Positions 1-9,295 of a DNA stretch of 64,000 nt are shown in pieces (the first letter of the stretch is position 1; every line of letters begins with the position of its first letter). The notes beneath the pieces were generated by a model that worked only from the letters and a program-made list of their open reading frames with translations, made no database searches and was not told the DNA's origin. This DNA is from Pseudovibrio exalbescens DSM 16456 (GTDB lineage Bacteria; Pseudomonadota; Alphaproteobacteria; Rhizobiales; Stappiaceae): the NCBI RefSeq assembly GCF_000422785.1, contig NZ_AUGS01000017.1:1-64000 (forward strand), written 5' to 3'. The position numbers and the translations under genes were made by a program.

Positions 1-402
1 ACGAAAATCCACGCCCGAACGGACGGTCAAGGACGCCCTCTCGGCTTTGTCCTGACAGGCGGTGAAGCATCCGACTACAGCGCCGTTCCCGCCCTACTGG
101 ATATGCCTTTCCGCAAGCCACGGCTGTTCCTGGCTGACAAGGGATACGATGGCGATGCAGTGCGCCAAAGCCTGCTGCTGGCTGGCATCAGCCCTGTCAT
201 TCCGCCAAAGTCAAACCGCAGGGAACCGATACCTTGCGACTTCCGGGCCTACAAGGACAGGAACCGGATCGAGCGCATGTTCAACAAGGTCAAACAGTTC
301 CGCAGGATCGCTACACGATACGATAAAACCAAAGTGTCCTTCGAAGCTTTCCTCAATCTCGCGGCTGCACGTCTCTGGCTACGAAACTTTGTCAACAGAG
401 CC
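1..402 (+). mobile_element. Right end of an IS5-type insertion sequence
   Basis: The element enters from the left edge. Its right end probably lies at 386-402: read on the minus strand this begins GGCTCTGTTGACAAAGT, the type of terminal inverted repeat seen in IS427-group elements, and it is followed by TAG (CTAG-like target). The left end is not in the window, so the inverted repeat cannot be confirmed. Confidence 0.6.
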
Positions 403-405
403 TAG
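1..405 (+). CDS. IS5-family transposase, C-terminal part (gene cut by window edge)
   Basis: The frame is open from base 1 and ends with TAG at 403-405, giving the last ~134 residues of a DDE transposase of the IS5 family (IS427-like group). Visible landmarks are LADKGYDGD, carrying the second catalytic Asp, and the C-terminal block with RNRIERMFNKVKQFRRIATRYDK, in which the Glu of IERMF fits the catalytic Glu. The first Asp lies outside the window. In this group the transposase is often made from two overlapping frames; this would be the second. No internal stop or frameshift is visible, so this half looks intact. The family call is from recognised motifs, not from a search. Confidence 0.85.
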   Translation, partial: TKIHARTDGQGRPLGFVLTGGEASDYSAVPALLDMPFRKPRLFLADKGYDGDAVRQSLLLAGISPVIPPKSNRREPIPCDFRAYKDRNRIERMFNKVKQFRRIATRYDKTKVSFEAFLNLAAARLWLRNFVNRA

Positions 406-441
406 GGAAGGGCAGAAACACCCGCAGAGAAGAACACAGTA

Positions 442-1323
442 ATGAATACCTGCCAGCCTGGCATCGTTGCACCCTTGCCTGAACACGCAATTTACAGTGA
501 ATTCCGTTTGGAAAAGGACGCGACGGTGTCCGCCGGGCTGGATGTGCTCGCGGTCCTTCGCATTGATCATGGTGTTATGGCCGGTTTGGGATCCAAACTT
601 ATGGCAAACGCGCGATGTGGACTGATCTTATGCCTCTTTCGGCCTCAGACTGGGACCGGAGCATCTGTTCCTGAAACTCAGGAGGATTTGTGGGTTCGGG
701 TGTGCGGCGCGAACCAAGAACAGTTGGCCGATCTGCAGCAACGCGTTTTGCATCACCTTTCCGGGACCTTTCGACTAATCCGCTCAACCTCTGCGTTTTT
801 GCGCGGTGGAGAGCGTAATCTGGCAAGCCATAACGAGATGGCTTCAAGTTCTTTAGATCATTCTTCCGTATCGCGGGTGTTGGTATCTAGCCTCAACCCG
901 GCTTTGGACCGAGGTAGTTTCGTGGCTGTTCAAAGTTGGCTTTACACTGGTTCGCGACAGAATGGGCGCTCGATAAAGAATATGGATGGTATCTTTGCAG
1001 GCCGGTTGACGACCGAGAGGAGCGGTCCGAAGAGCACGATTGAAATTGACATTGAGCGCATTGGCCTAGTCACCAAGCCGGAGGAGGGCTACATGCTGCG
1101 GCGTTGCCTCGCGTTTGGTGAAAGGTATGGAGAAGCAGGCCTTTATTCTGTCGCCTATGGGAACTCACTTCTGCTCTATGAAGCTACACTGAAATGCATG
1201 GTTGGTCAGACTGATGGTGTTTTGGATCCGCTGTTTCAAGTTTCCCGACCCATAACCGGCGGATATTACTGGTGTCCGCCCATCAAGCCAAATGGTCAGC
1301 TCATCCTATCCGCGCTCAATTAA
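442..1323 (+). CDS. DyP/YfeX-like protein lacking the haem-binding motifs
   Basis: A 293-aa protein whose layout follows the YfeX-type dye-decolorising peroxidases: PGIVAPLPEHAIYSEF at the N-terminus, GSFVAVQSWLY in the middle (family: GSYVFVQRW), and a C-terminal stretch GLYSVAYG...GQTDGVLDP...SRPITGGYYWCPP that matches the family end almost word for word. The haem signature is gone. Where the family has GxxDG this protein reads RNLASHNEMASSS (about residues 125-137), and the proximal His of the S-H-L-x-R block is replaced by Asp (I-D-I-E-R, D203). It is therefore likely to be a non-haem or inactive paralogue. The gene begins 40 bp past the IS end, so its native promoter may be lost. Family membership is inferred by eye. 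Confidence 0.6.
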   Translation: MNTCQPGIVAPLPEHAIYSEFRLEKDATVSAGLDVLAVLRIDHGVMAGLGSKLMANARCGLILCLFRPQTGTGASVPETQEDLWVRVCGANQEQLADLQQRVLHHLSGTFRLIRSTSAFLRGGERNLASHNEMASSSLDHSSVSRVLVSSLNPALDRGSFVAVQSWLYTGSRQNGRSIKNMDGIFAGRLTTERSGPKSTIEIDIERIGLVTKPEEGYMLRRCLAFGERYGEAGLYSVAYGNSLLLYEATLKCMVGQTDGVLDPLFQVSRPITGGYYWCPPIKPNGQLILSALN

Positions 1324-1365
1324 GCGTTGTAGCTCTTTTTGGGGCGACATTCTTAGGCTTCCCCC

Positions 1366-1929
1366 TTATGTGCATTCCGTGTCATCCATCGCCTGCCGCA
1401 GCATGGGAAGGAACTGCCAAATTTCTCGATTGAGCTTGACCATCTTCTTTATGGCCGCGCCCATGGCCTCAATTCTTTGTTGGTCTACCGGCTTCAACTC
1501 TCCCAGATGCAGTTGACCATTGCGGCGCTGAATGCGCATAGAATGAGTGTGAGTAATCGCTCCTTCAGAGTCTGTCTTGAAAACAGAATGATTGAACTCA
1601 TTGCGTAGTTTTGTGCATTCGTTGAAACGCCGAATGATACGCCGAAGCTGCGTTGCTGCGTCTTTGTCGGCCAATTTGGCTTCAGCCAGTCTCTCCACCA
1701 AATCTATTCTGGCACGGGTAGTGTTCAAAGTACCAAATATTATCGTTGCTGTTATCTCGTCTGTGCGTATCAGGTACTGCAACACGTATATGAACATGCT
1801 TTCATTGTTGGACCAGCAATAACTCATGTTCCCGATCAGGGCGAACAACAAATTTCTTTGACCTGCTTTCTCCTGAGCTATGCGCTCAAGAGCCTCAAAA
1901 TCAGGTTGGACTGGATCGTCTGCGCTCAT
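1366..1929 (-). CDS. Hypothetical HEPN-like protein (R-x4-H motif)
   Basis: A 187-aa, mostly helical soluble protein of unknown function. Residues 105-114 read CTKLRNEFNH, so R109 and H114 form the R-x4-H signature of HEPN-fold ribonucleases and nucleotidyltransferase partners, in a helix-rich setting (IIRRFNEC before, SVF after) that fits the fold. No second domain, signal peptide or membrane segment is visible. It converges on the DyP-like gene and sits within 1 kb of an insertion-sequence end. The HEPN assignment rests on one motif and predicted helicity; a housekeeping or non-catalytic role is equally possible. Confidence 0.5.
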   Translation of the reverse strand: MSADDPVQPDFEALERIAQEKAGQRNLLFALIGNMSYCWSNNESMFIYVLQYLIRTDEITATIIFGTLNTTRARIDLVERLAEAKLADKDAATQLRRIIRRFNECTKLRNEFNHSVFKTDSEGAITHTHSMRIQRRNGQLHLGELKPVDQQRIEAMGAAIKKMVKLNREIWQFLPMLRQAMDDTECT

Positions 1930-2669
1930 AATAATCCATGGTTAGTATGATTAGAGTGCAGTTTAGACGATTTGTCGCCACGGAACGCTCCCTGCTTTCG
2001 TCGGGCTGCGAGTCAAATCCCACTGACTAGAACCACGTTTTGGCATCAGCAGTGCGTTCGCCGGAATAAAATATTGGGTCAACCCGCTAGATTTAATGTG
2101 AAAAGTTGGAGCTAGCGTTGTCCGGATATGTATGCGTCACTACCAGGAAAATGTAGTCGTTTGATCAATGCCTTTTATAGAATTTGATGTATGAAGCATC
2201 AATTGAACTATGTTTTGATAATATTGGACGCGCTGAGAATTTTTGAGTTATTTGTTTATTTTTAAGTGCGTGCCCTTCTAAAGGGTGATTTCGCAAGAAA
2301 ATACATAAAACACCTACAGATAAATCGCCCAATATTAGTTGTGGGTCTGTTTTTGGAGTTTGTCTGGCACCCCAACTATTGTGTTTATTGAGGCCGCTTC
2401 GGTGCCAACGCGCCTTTCTGCCGGGGCCGTCCTTCGTGGCGCAATCAAAACAAAACCAAGTGCACCAAAAAACAACTGTTTCCACCTCGATCCTTGGATG
2501 GATTGAGGCATGGGAACGTGTGTTTGGAAAGTGGAGTTGGTTTTGGAACATGACGAAAGGCCACTTGCAACGACTGTTGCAGGGAACCCGCGGTGCAGGA
2601 CAGCTGATCCGACGACGTAGATGATCGTTGTTTTAGCCGATCCGACGCCGCACGTTTGGAGAACACGTG
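1930..2669. other. Intergenic stretch upstream of the large repeat-protein gene
   Basis: About 740 bp with no convincing gene. Bases 2090-2350 are clearly A+T rich. Short open frames here (for example 2165-2551 minus and 2379-2624 plus) lack ribosome binding sites and recognisable protein character. The segment should hold the promoter of the type I secretion operon, but I could not pick out a reliable -35/-10 pair. Confidence 0.5.
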
Positions 2670-5600
2670 ATGTCAGTGAATTCAGATATCAATGATCTGA
2701 AAACGCAGATCGATAATGCGATCGATGCGAATGATAATGGAACTCCGATTCCAACGCCGGGCAGTTCAGGAAATGACAGTGGGATTCAAGCTGCGCAAAA
2801 CAACAGCTTGGGTGACCAAGACCGGCTTGTTACCCCGTCTGTCAATAACGCAGCCGACCCATGGCAAGAAGTTCAGGTTGATGGCGGTTCAGCTGCAGCA
2901 GGGAACGGCATTGTCGATGTAAACCTGGCGCGGGGTGCGGGAGACGATGCTAGCTTCTCGGGTACCGCTGAGGCATCCGCGGACGCTGTCGGCCGTGCCG
3001 ACATGTTCACCCAGAACCTAGAGATGGGTAACAATACGCAGTCCAATAGCATTTCAGGGTCCGTAACCGCCGGTGATTATGACGCAGCTGCCTCCAGCGG
3101 ACAGGGCGCCAATTTCAACAATGGACAATCTTCGCTAGCGCAAGAAAGCGTAAATGGTCTTGTTTCCGCAAGCCAGGGGAACACTCTTCAAGAGACCGAT
3201 AGTCTCCGTGAGCCGACGATTGTGAGTGAAAGCAACATCGCTCGCCATCCAACGCAAAAGGTGGACGTAAATCAAAGTGACCCAGCCTCATCTAGTGCCG
3301 GCGATGGCATCAATGGCACGGCTGGCGGATCTGGTTCCCTCGGCGCAGGTGGCCGCGTTGGCGATGATTTGTCAATAGATGGTGCCTCCGTGGCAGGATC
3401 AGATGCGTCGGGGGTCGCCTCGGCTGCCAATCAGGTGCTTGCGACTGGTGATAACGTGCAGTTGAATGTTGCTCAGCTTGATGTGACGGGCACGGATGTC
3501 AACACGGTATCCGGCGGCGGAGCTGGTGCAGCTGCAGGTGGTGCGGCTTCGTTGGCGTCGACGGTTTCCCCTGCAAATGGCGAAGTAAACGCTCAAGTTG
3601 CTGTCAATCAAGGCAATGCCCTCAATGATGGTGGTGGCCAAGACGGTGTCGAACTGGTCGATACCCCAAGCGTTACCAATGCTAGCCAACTCACTCAGGG
3701 TGTGAATGTTGATGGGGGTACGGCAAGCGCATCTGATGGTATAGACATCAATGGTTCTGTTGGTGGTAACAGCCGTGTTGATGGTGATGCCTCCATTGTC
3801 GGCAGTGCGAAGGCTTCTGCAGACGCGGAGGGTATGGCCGTGGCTTTTACCCAAGACGTGTCCATGGGGGGTAATCAACAGGCCAATGTTGCAGATGTGG
3901 CGTCCGTAGCAGGGTCCGTTAATGCTGCCAGTGCAGCTGAGAACCTCGCGAGCATTGAAGATGGTGCGGGGAATCTGACGGCTCCAACTGGTAGCTCCGA
4001 TCAGGCCATCGGTGTGCGTCAGACCAACTCCATGGATGATGTTGATCGCATCAAAGATGCAGCGGTCACAAATGATGGCACGGCACGGGCGAGCGAGGGT
4101 ATCGCAACGCAGTCGGTCAACGTAAATGGCGGCACTGCTGAGGCCGGTAACGGTCTGGCCGCTGATGGCGTTGTAGGCAACGGCCGGGTTGGCAGCGACT
4201 CCGATGTTGAAGGAAGCACAACGGCTTCCGCAAGTGCATCAGGCCTTGCCTCCGCTTTTAACCAGGCTCTCGGAGCAGGCGGCAACCTGCAACTGAATGA
4301 GGCTGGTGCCGAAGTTATCGGCGGCAGCACAGCTACGGCTACGTCCGGAGAAAATGGCGCTGGCGTTGGTGACTTGGCTGATACGGCTTCTGGTGCAGAA
4401 GTATCAGCGGAAATCGATGTGAAGTCGGCCAACGTTTTGGACGATACGGATGCAATCCTGTCGCCAACCGTGACCAACAACCCGTTTGCTGGAACAACAC
4501 CTGATCCAATCACGAATGTTGATCAAGATGTAACTGTTGATGGTGGAACCGCAACGTCTGGCAACGGCATTTTCCAAGATGATGGCGTTCTTGGAGATGT
4601 ATTAAGCGTTGGTGACGATGCCTCTATTTCGGGGCTCTCATCAGCTCAAGCCGATGCGTCAGGTACTGCATCTGCCTTCAATCAAAGCTTGGCCATGGGC
4701 GGCAATACTCAGCTGAACCAAGCTGAAACCTCGGTGACCGGTGGCCACAGAATTTCTGCCAGCGCAGGTGAAGATGCGGCCGTTGTAGGGGCCTTGGATG
4801 CAGATGCAGATGGCCTCGCGGACATTAGCGCTGACATTGGTGTGGATCAGGACAATACAGCGTTTGATGGTGATAGTCTCAACAATCCGCAGGTCACGAA
4901 TGCTGATGGTGGCATTGTTGAACAGACTGTTGCCTCATCAGGGGGCACTGCTTCAGCTGGAAACGGCATCCAACAGGATAATGGTGGTGCCATCGGTGGT
5001 AATGCCCTGATCAAGGGTGATGCATCGTTTTCAGGTGAAGCTTTTGCATCTGCGGACGCGACAGCCAAGGCATCTGTCTTCAATCAAGCAATTGAAACCG
5101 GTAGCAACGCTCAGTTCAATCAGGCAGATGCGAAGGTTACTGGTGGACATGCCGTTTCTGCTGTCTCTGGCAGCAACGATGCCGTGATTGACGCATCGGA
5201 CGGTGCCGGAACAACGCCAAAGATTGATCCAGTTGTTGCTCTCGATCAGGACAACCGGCTGGATGATGCAGATAGTGTCAGTGCAGCTTCTGTCTTGAAC
5301 AATGGGTCAGTCAACCAGGATGCGACTGCCTCTGGCGGTTCTGCGCTTTCGGAAGATGGCATCAGCCAGGTTGACGGTGGAACGCTTGGTGCCGCCAATG
5401 TTGCCGGTGATCATTCGATCGCAGGTTCGGCTATTGCATCAGCAGATGCAGCTGCAGGTGCCTCCGCTTTCAATCAAACTATCGATACCGGTTCGAATGT
5501 TCAGGTGAACGAGGCGTCTGCCTCCAGCGTCGGCGGAGATCGGATCACAGCTGTGGCCGGTGAAAATGATGCTACGATAGGCGCGTGGGAAACTGCTCCA

Positions 5601-7244
5601 TCCGACATTGCTGCAGATTCAGATGCGCAGATTACCCTGAGCCAGACCAACGATCTGCTTGATGATGCTGATCTGGTAACCAACGCATCGGTTGTAAACA
5701 ACGGTAGTGCTACCCAGAATGTGAGTGCAGACAATTCGGCCTCACAGGCCATCAGTGGGGATGGTATCGATCAATACTACACTGACCCCGATGGTGCAGA
5801 TCTTGGGGGTTCAGGCGTCGGGGATGACTCTGAGATTGCCGGTGCTTCAAGTGCCTCGTCTCAAGCAACCGCTGCTGCAGGTGCTTTTGATCAAAGCATC
5901 GAAGTGTCAGGAAATGGCCAGCAAAATACACTTGAGGCTTTGGCAACAGGTGGGGATTCCTTGGTAATGGCGACGGGAGAGGATAATTCCGAAGCTCTCG
6001 GTGGCAATATTCCGGCGTGGCAATTGGCAGGTGCTCCTGCAACGCCGCCGCTCTCGGCTGAAACCACGATCGACGTATCCCAACGCAATGACCTGGATAA
6101 TAAAAGCGATCGCATCACTGACGCTACGGTACTCAATGATGGGACCTTCTCTCAAAATGTGTCCGCGCAAGGTGGCGCTGCAACATCTGGGTCTGGTGTC
6201 GTCGGCGATGGTGGGTCTGGTTTGTACATGGACGGCCCCGATAGTGTCGGTGATGATTCTTCGATTGCAGGATCAACAAGTGCCGAAGCCGACGCGGTTG
6301 CGCAGGCTTCTGCATTCAACCAGTTCATCAGAACTGGCAATAACGTGCAGATCAACAACGGCACTATTGAAGTCACGGGCTCCAACGCCAATACGGTGTC
6401 CGTTGGAGAGGACGCAAGTGGTCTTGGTGGAACACTTGCCTCGGGATATCTTGCCGGCAATGCGGACACTTTGATTTCCGCAAGCCAGCGTAACACCATT
6501 GATGACGAAGGTGACCAGATCCTGGGCGCAACAGTCACCAATGCGTCTGGCAGCAACGTTGAGCAATCTGCCAACGCTGTCGGCGGCTCTGCTACAGCTG
6601 GTAACGGCATTGAAGATGCTGGTGCTAGCTACTTCAGTATGGGTGGTACAGTCGGCGACGACTATAGCGTTACGGCCGAGGCGCTCGCCTCGGCAGATGC
6701 CGCAGCTGAGGTTTCTGCTTTCAACCAGACCTTGTTGTCTGGTGGTAATACGCAGGCCAACGCCATGGATGTGGATGTTGTTGGGGGCAATGACACGCTC
6801 CTCTTTACTGGCGAAGACGACAGTATGGAGCTGCAGGTCACACCAACTGGCGGACAAGTCGCAGGCAGCTCTGCCTTTAAGAACGGTAGCGATACTGTCT
6901 TCACAGTGGAGCAGGCAAATAGCCTCAGCGATCAGGACTTGATCTCCAATCCTCAGGTCATCTCTGCCAACGGTACCAACATGGATCAATCCGTTACGGT
7001 TGATGGTGGGTCTGCGAGCACGGGAGATGGCATTCTGGATGCTGAAGACCTGTTTGACTTCTCTGCCGGTGATGATCTGTCAATCGCTGCAGCGACTTCT
7101 GCAACTGCGGATGCCATGGGCGTTGCATCGGCCTTCAACCAGACCATTGTGATGGGGGCCAATGTTCAGGCCAACTCTCTGGATGTCTCGGTTGTTGGTG
7201 GATCTTCAACCGTCGCGGTCATTGGCGAAGACGACATGGCTTGA
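2670..7244 (+). CDS. Giant repeat protein, putative type I secretion substrate
   Basis: A 1524-aa acidic protein rich in Ala, Gly, Ser, Asp, Asn and Val and almost free of aromatic residues and Cys. It consists of eleven ~138-aa units. Each contains, in order, a VDGGxAxxGxGI segment, VGDDxSIxG, SAxADAxGxASAFNQ, GxNxQxN, VxGG, GEDxA and a Q-x-N-x-L-x-D-x-D segment followed by VTN. The alternating Asn/Gln ladder resembles beta-solenoid or curlin-like proteins, but spacing differs from the curlin repeat. No RTX nonapeptide, signal peptide or membrane helix is visible. ATG at 2670 is preferred over the GTG at 2667 because GGAG lies 8 bases before it. It is first in an operon with a related protein and type I export genes, which suggests secretion; no characterised homologue is recognised. 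Confidence 0.75.
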   Translation: MSVNSDINDLKTQIDNAIDANDNGTPIPTPGSSGNDSGIQAAQNNSLGDQDRLVTPSVNNAADPWQEVQVDGGSAAAGNGIVDVNLARGAGDDASFSGTAEASADAVGRADMFTQNLEMGNNTQSNSISGSVTAGDYDAAASSGQGANFNNGQSSLAQESVNGLVSASQGNTLQETDSLREPTIVSESNIARHPTQKVDVNQSDPASSSAGDGINGTAGGSGSLGAGGRVGDDLSIDGASVAGSDASGVASAANQVLATGDNVQLNVAQLDVTGTDVNTVSGGGAGAAAGGAASLASTVSPANGEVNAQVAVNQGNALNDGGGQDGVELVDTPSVTNASQLTQGVNVDGGTASASDGIDINGSVGGNSRVDGDASIVGSAKASADAEGMAVAFTQDVSMGGNQQANVADVASVAGSVNAASAAENLASIEDGAGNLTAPTGSSDQAIGVRQTNSMDDVDRIKDAAVTNDGTARASEGIATQSVNVNGGTAEAGNGLAADGVVGNGRVGSDSDVEGSTTASASASGLASAFNQALGAGGNLQLNEAGAEVIGGSTATATSGENGAGVGDLADTASGAEVSAEIDVKSANVLDDTDAILSPTVTNNPFAGTTPDPITNVDQDVTVDGGTATSGNGIFQDDGVLGDVLSVGDDASISGLSSAQADASGTASAFNQSLAMGGNTQLNQAETSVTGGHRISASAGEDAAVVGALDADADGLADISADIGVDQDNTAFDGDSLNNPQVTNADGGIVEQTVASSGGTASAGNGIQQDNGGAIGGNALIKGDASFSGEAFASADATAKASVFNQAIETGSNAQFNQADAKVTGGHAVSAVSGSNDAVIDASDGAGTTPKIDPVVALDQDNRLDDADSVSAASVLNNGSVNQDATASGGSALSEDGISQVDGGTLGAANVAGDHSIAGSAIASADAAAGASAFNQTIDTGSNVQVNEASASSVGGDRITAVAGENDATIGAWETAPSDIAADSDAQITLSQTNDLLDDADLVTNASVVNNGSATQNVSADNSASQAISGDGIDQYYTDPDGADLGGSGVGDDSEIAGASSASSQATAAAGAFDQSIEVSGNGQQNTLEALATGGDSLVMATGEDNSEALGGNIPAWQLAGAPATPPLSAETTIDVSQRNDLDNKSDRITDATVLNDGTFSQNVSAQGGAATSGSGVVGDGGSGLYMDGPDSVGDDSSIAGSTSAEADAVAQASAFNQFIRTGNNVQINNGTIEVTGSNANTVSVGEDASGLGGTLASGYLAGNADTLISASQRNTIDDEGDQILGATVTNASGSNVEQSANAVGGSATAGNGIEDAGASYFSMGGTVGDDYSVTAEALASADAAAEVSAFNQTLLSGGNTQANAMDVDVVGGNDTLLFTGEDDSMELQVTPTGGQVAGSSAFKNGSDTVFTVEQANSLSDQDLISNPQVISANGTNMDQSVTVDGGSASTGDGILDAEDLFDFSAGDDLSIAAATSATADAMGVASAFNQTIVMGANVQANSLDVSVVGGSSTVAVIGEDDMA

Positions 7245-7261
7245 GCCCAAAATTGATAGTG

Positions 7262-7294
7262 AACCTGCGCGGGCCCGCTCGCGCAGGTTTTCGC
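7262..7294 (+). terminator. Hairpin between the two repeat-protein genes
   Basis: Ten-base arms AACCTGCGCG (7262-7271) and CGCGCAGGTT (7280-7289) enclose an 8-base loop and run into TTTTCGC. The U tract is short, so it probably acts as a partial terminator or 3' stabiliser, letting the first gene be expressed above the downstream export genes. Confidence 0.65.
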
Positions 7295-7322
7295 ATTTCC
7301 GGCAGAACCCAAGGCGATTTTC

Positions 7323-9266
7323 ATGCTGTCCCAATCCATTAATGAAATCACATGGCATTTTCTAGGTTATTTGAAACTAAGGGAAGACTTGGCCACTACA
7401 GCTGTGCGGTACGAGCACGCACCACAGGGGAGTAACGATGCGCTCGTAGAACAGATGGTCGATGTAAAGCCCCGACGCGACGAGGAGCCTGAAACTCAGT
7501 CTGATATGCGTCTGGACGCAGTGTCCCTGAATTCTGGAGATGCGGACTATTCATTCAAGCTTCCCCTTTGGAGCTTTCCCGCCCCCAACACCGCTCTTGG
7601 CCCGCTGTCTCAAGCGTCACAAGCGCCCCTTGGCACCTTGGGCAACCCTTCGCCTGGAGACGTCAACATCCAGATTCCTCCGCCTGTATTGATTTGGGAG
7701 TATGACGTCATAGCCAATTACTCGGAGATCAATGCTCCCGAGAGCTTCGGCATTATCCATCAGCATAACACCATGATGGACGATGATACTTTAATTCAGG
7801 AACATGTGGCTTGGGAACAAACAGGCAGCGAAATGCCTGCGCCGATGATCCTGGAAACCATGCTGGATGTTGCGAAGGGTGTGACGGCGCTGGACCTGCC
7901 GCCTGAAAATTTTCTGGCGCAAGAGGAGTTTGCCAAAGAGGTAGCAGCTGCGCAAGGCAGCCGATCGCAGGAGGGAAGCAGCAAAGTATCTTTGCAATTT
8001 GGAGAAAACACCGGGGCTTATGATCCAGAAGAATTCGAGAACGAGCAGGATGATGATAAGGCCGAAGAAGCGCATGGTGCGATGGTTCCGGAGCATATGG
8101 TTTCGTTGGGCGACAACGAGGCGACCAACGTTGCGGTCATTGCGGACCTGATTGAGGCTGAAACCTCGGTTGTTGTCATGGGTGACTACTACGCTACCAA
8201 CGCGATCTTTCAGACCAATATTTTCATGGGTTCTGGCAATGATGTAGCGCAGTTTGCGGGGGGAGCGACGCAATATCCGCAAGATACATTGATCAACACA
8301 GGTGGGACCGAGAAAAGTGGCGAGGTGTTGATCCCTTCTTTCGTGTCAGGTGCAACCAGCCTTTACAGTTTCGACGTGGATGTTGCGCATGGTGACTACT
8401 TTAATGTCACCGCACTACAACAGTTTAATTATCTTTCCGACAACGATCATATCCAATATGAACTCAATACCGGTGGCAGTTTCATCTCGCTGGGTGACAA
8501 CACCCAGGTCAATGCGGCTCAGGTGATCAAAGACGTTTCCGAATACGATATGATCATCACGGCAGGCGATTATTTTGATTTCAACTACATTTCCCAGAAA
8601 AACATTCTATTGGATGCGGATGAAGTGCTTTGGGATGCAGAGGCTTTGACAGGCTCTGGTGAAGGTAATGCACTGATCAACGATGCCCGCATCTCCAACG
8701 TGGGCGGTGGTACGCTTTTCAAGGCAATGGGGTCAGGTGAGCAGGCCTTTTTTGAGGCGCTCAAACAACAGGATGAGAGTTTTAGCTTTCGGCCATCCGA
8801 CTATGAAAATGGATTTCCTCAGATTGGTTCATCCGAGTTCAAAGTACTTTACGTAACTGGCAACAGCTATCACATGAATGCCATCGAGCAGATCAATGTG
8901 TTGAGCGATTTGGATAGTGGCCGTGTCGTTGGCAATGATCCTTCTTTGATCGAAGACGAAGACATTGAGAATTTTGGCTCGGGTGGAGGCAATCTCGCGC
9001 GCAACAAAGCGGAGATTATCGATTATGACAGCCAATCTGCCTTTCAGTATCTGGGTGGTAGCTACTCAGAAGAAGAACTTCAAATACAAGTAAACCTCAA
9101 CATGGATGATGATCGCTCCGTACTGCAACACGGCAATGCTGCGAGTGATCTGGTGGCCGAACTGGTCGCGTTCACTCAGCAAGATAGTGAGGCCGGCCCT
9201 CAGTTTGATGGCGTTGCTCTGGCTTCGTTGCAGACCGGCGACTTGTTTACCGACTTGTTGACTTAA
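7323..9266 (+). CDS. Second putative type I secretion substrate, related repeats
   Basis: A 647-aa acidic protein of unknown function. Residues 1-150 are a non-repetitive head; the rest carries several units of the form GDYxxxNxIxQxNxLxDxDxV, seen as IHQHNTMMDDD, LQQFNYLSDND, ISQKNILLDADEV, IEQINVLSDLDS and IQVNLNMDDD. The same Q-x-N-x-L-x-D-x-D pattern recurs in the preceding 1524-aa protein, linking the two. There is no signal peptide, membrane helix or RTX repeat. AAGGCG lies 7 bases before the ATG. The gene ends 29 bp before the secretion ATPase, so it is probably exported by it. Related unnamed 'type I secretion proteins' may exist in databases; I cannot check. Confidence 0.7.
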   Translation: MLSQSINEITWHFLGYLKLREDLATTAVRYEHAPQGSNDALVEQMVDVKPRRDEEPETQSDMRLDAVSLNSGDADYSFKLPLWSFPAPNTALGPLSQASQAPLGTLGNPSPGDVNIQIPPPVLIWEYDVIANYSEINAPESFGIIHQHNTMMDDDTLIQEHVAWEQTGSEMPAPMILETMLDVAKGVTALDLPPENFLAQEEFAKEVAAAQGSRSQEGSSKVSLQFGENTGAYDPEEFENEQDDDKAEEAHGAMVPEHMVSLGDNEATNVAVIADLIEAETSVVVMGDYYATNAIFQTNIFMGSGNDVAQFAGGATQYPQDTLINTGGTEKSGEVLIPSFVSGATSLYSFDVDVAHGDYFNVTALQQFNYLSDNDHIQYELNTGGSFISLGDNTQVNAAQVIKDVSEYDMIITAGDYFDFNYISQKNILLDADEVLWDAEALTGSGEGNALINDARISNVGGGTLFKAMGSGEQAFFEALKQQDESFSFRPSDYENGFPQIGSSEFKVLYVTGNSYHMNAIEQINVLSDLDSGRVVGNDPSLIEDEDIENFGSGGGNLARNKAEIIDYDSQSAFQYLGGSYSEEELQIQVNLNMDDDRSVLQHGNAASDLVAELVAFTQQDSEAGPQFDGVALASLQTGDLFTDLLT

Positions 9267-9295
9267 GGTGGCTCGAAGTAGCCAAAGCAGGTTTT

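Noticed and set aside
2165-2624. Open frames on both strands (128 aa minus, 81 aa plus) upstream of the giant repeat gene
   Set aside because: They overlap each other, have no ribosome binding sites, unusual composition for this genome and no recognisable protein features.
2670-7244. Tandem repeats as a possible CRISPR array or satellite
   Set aside because: The repetition is at protein level with ~410-bp units, strongly diverged in DNA and inside one intact reading frame.
2670-9266. RTX (GGxGxD) calcium-binding repeats in the secretion substrates
   Set aside because: No run of the nonapeptide is present; G-D-D and G-E-D segments are isolated and spaced one per large unit.
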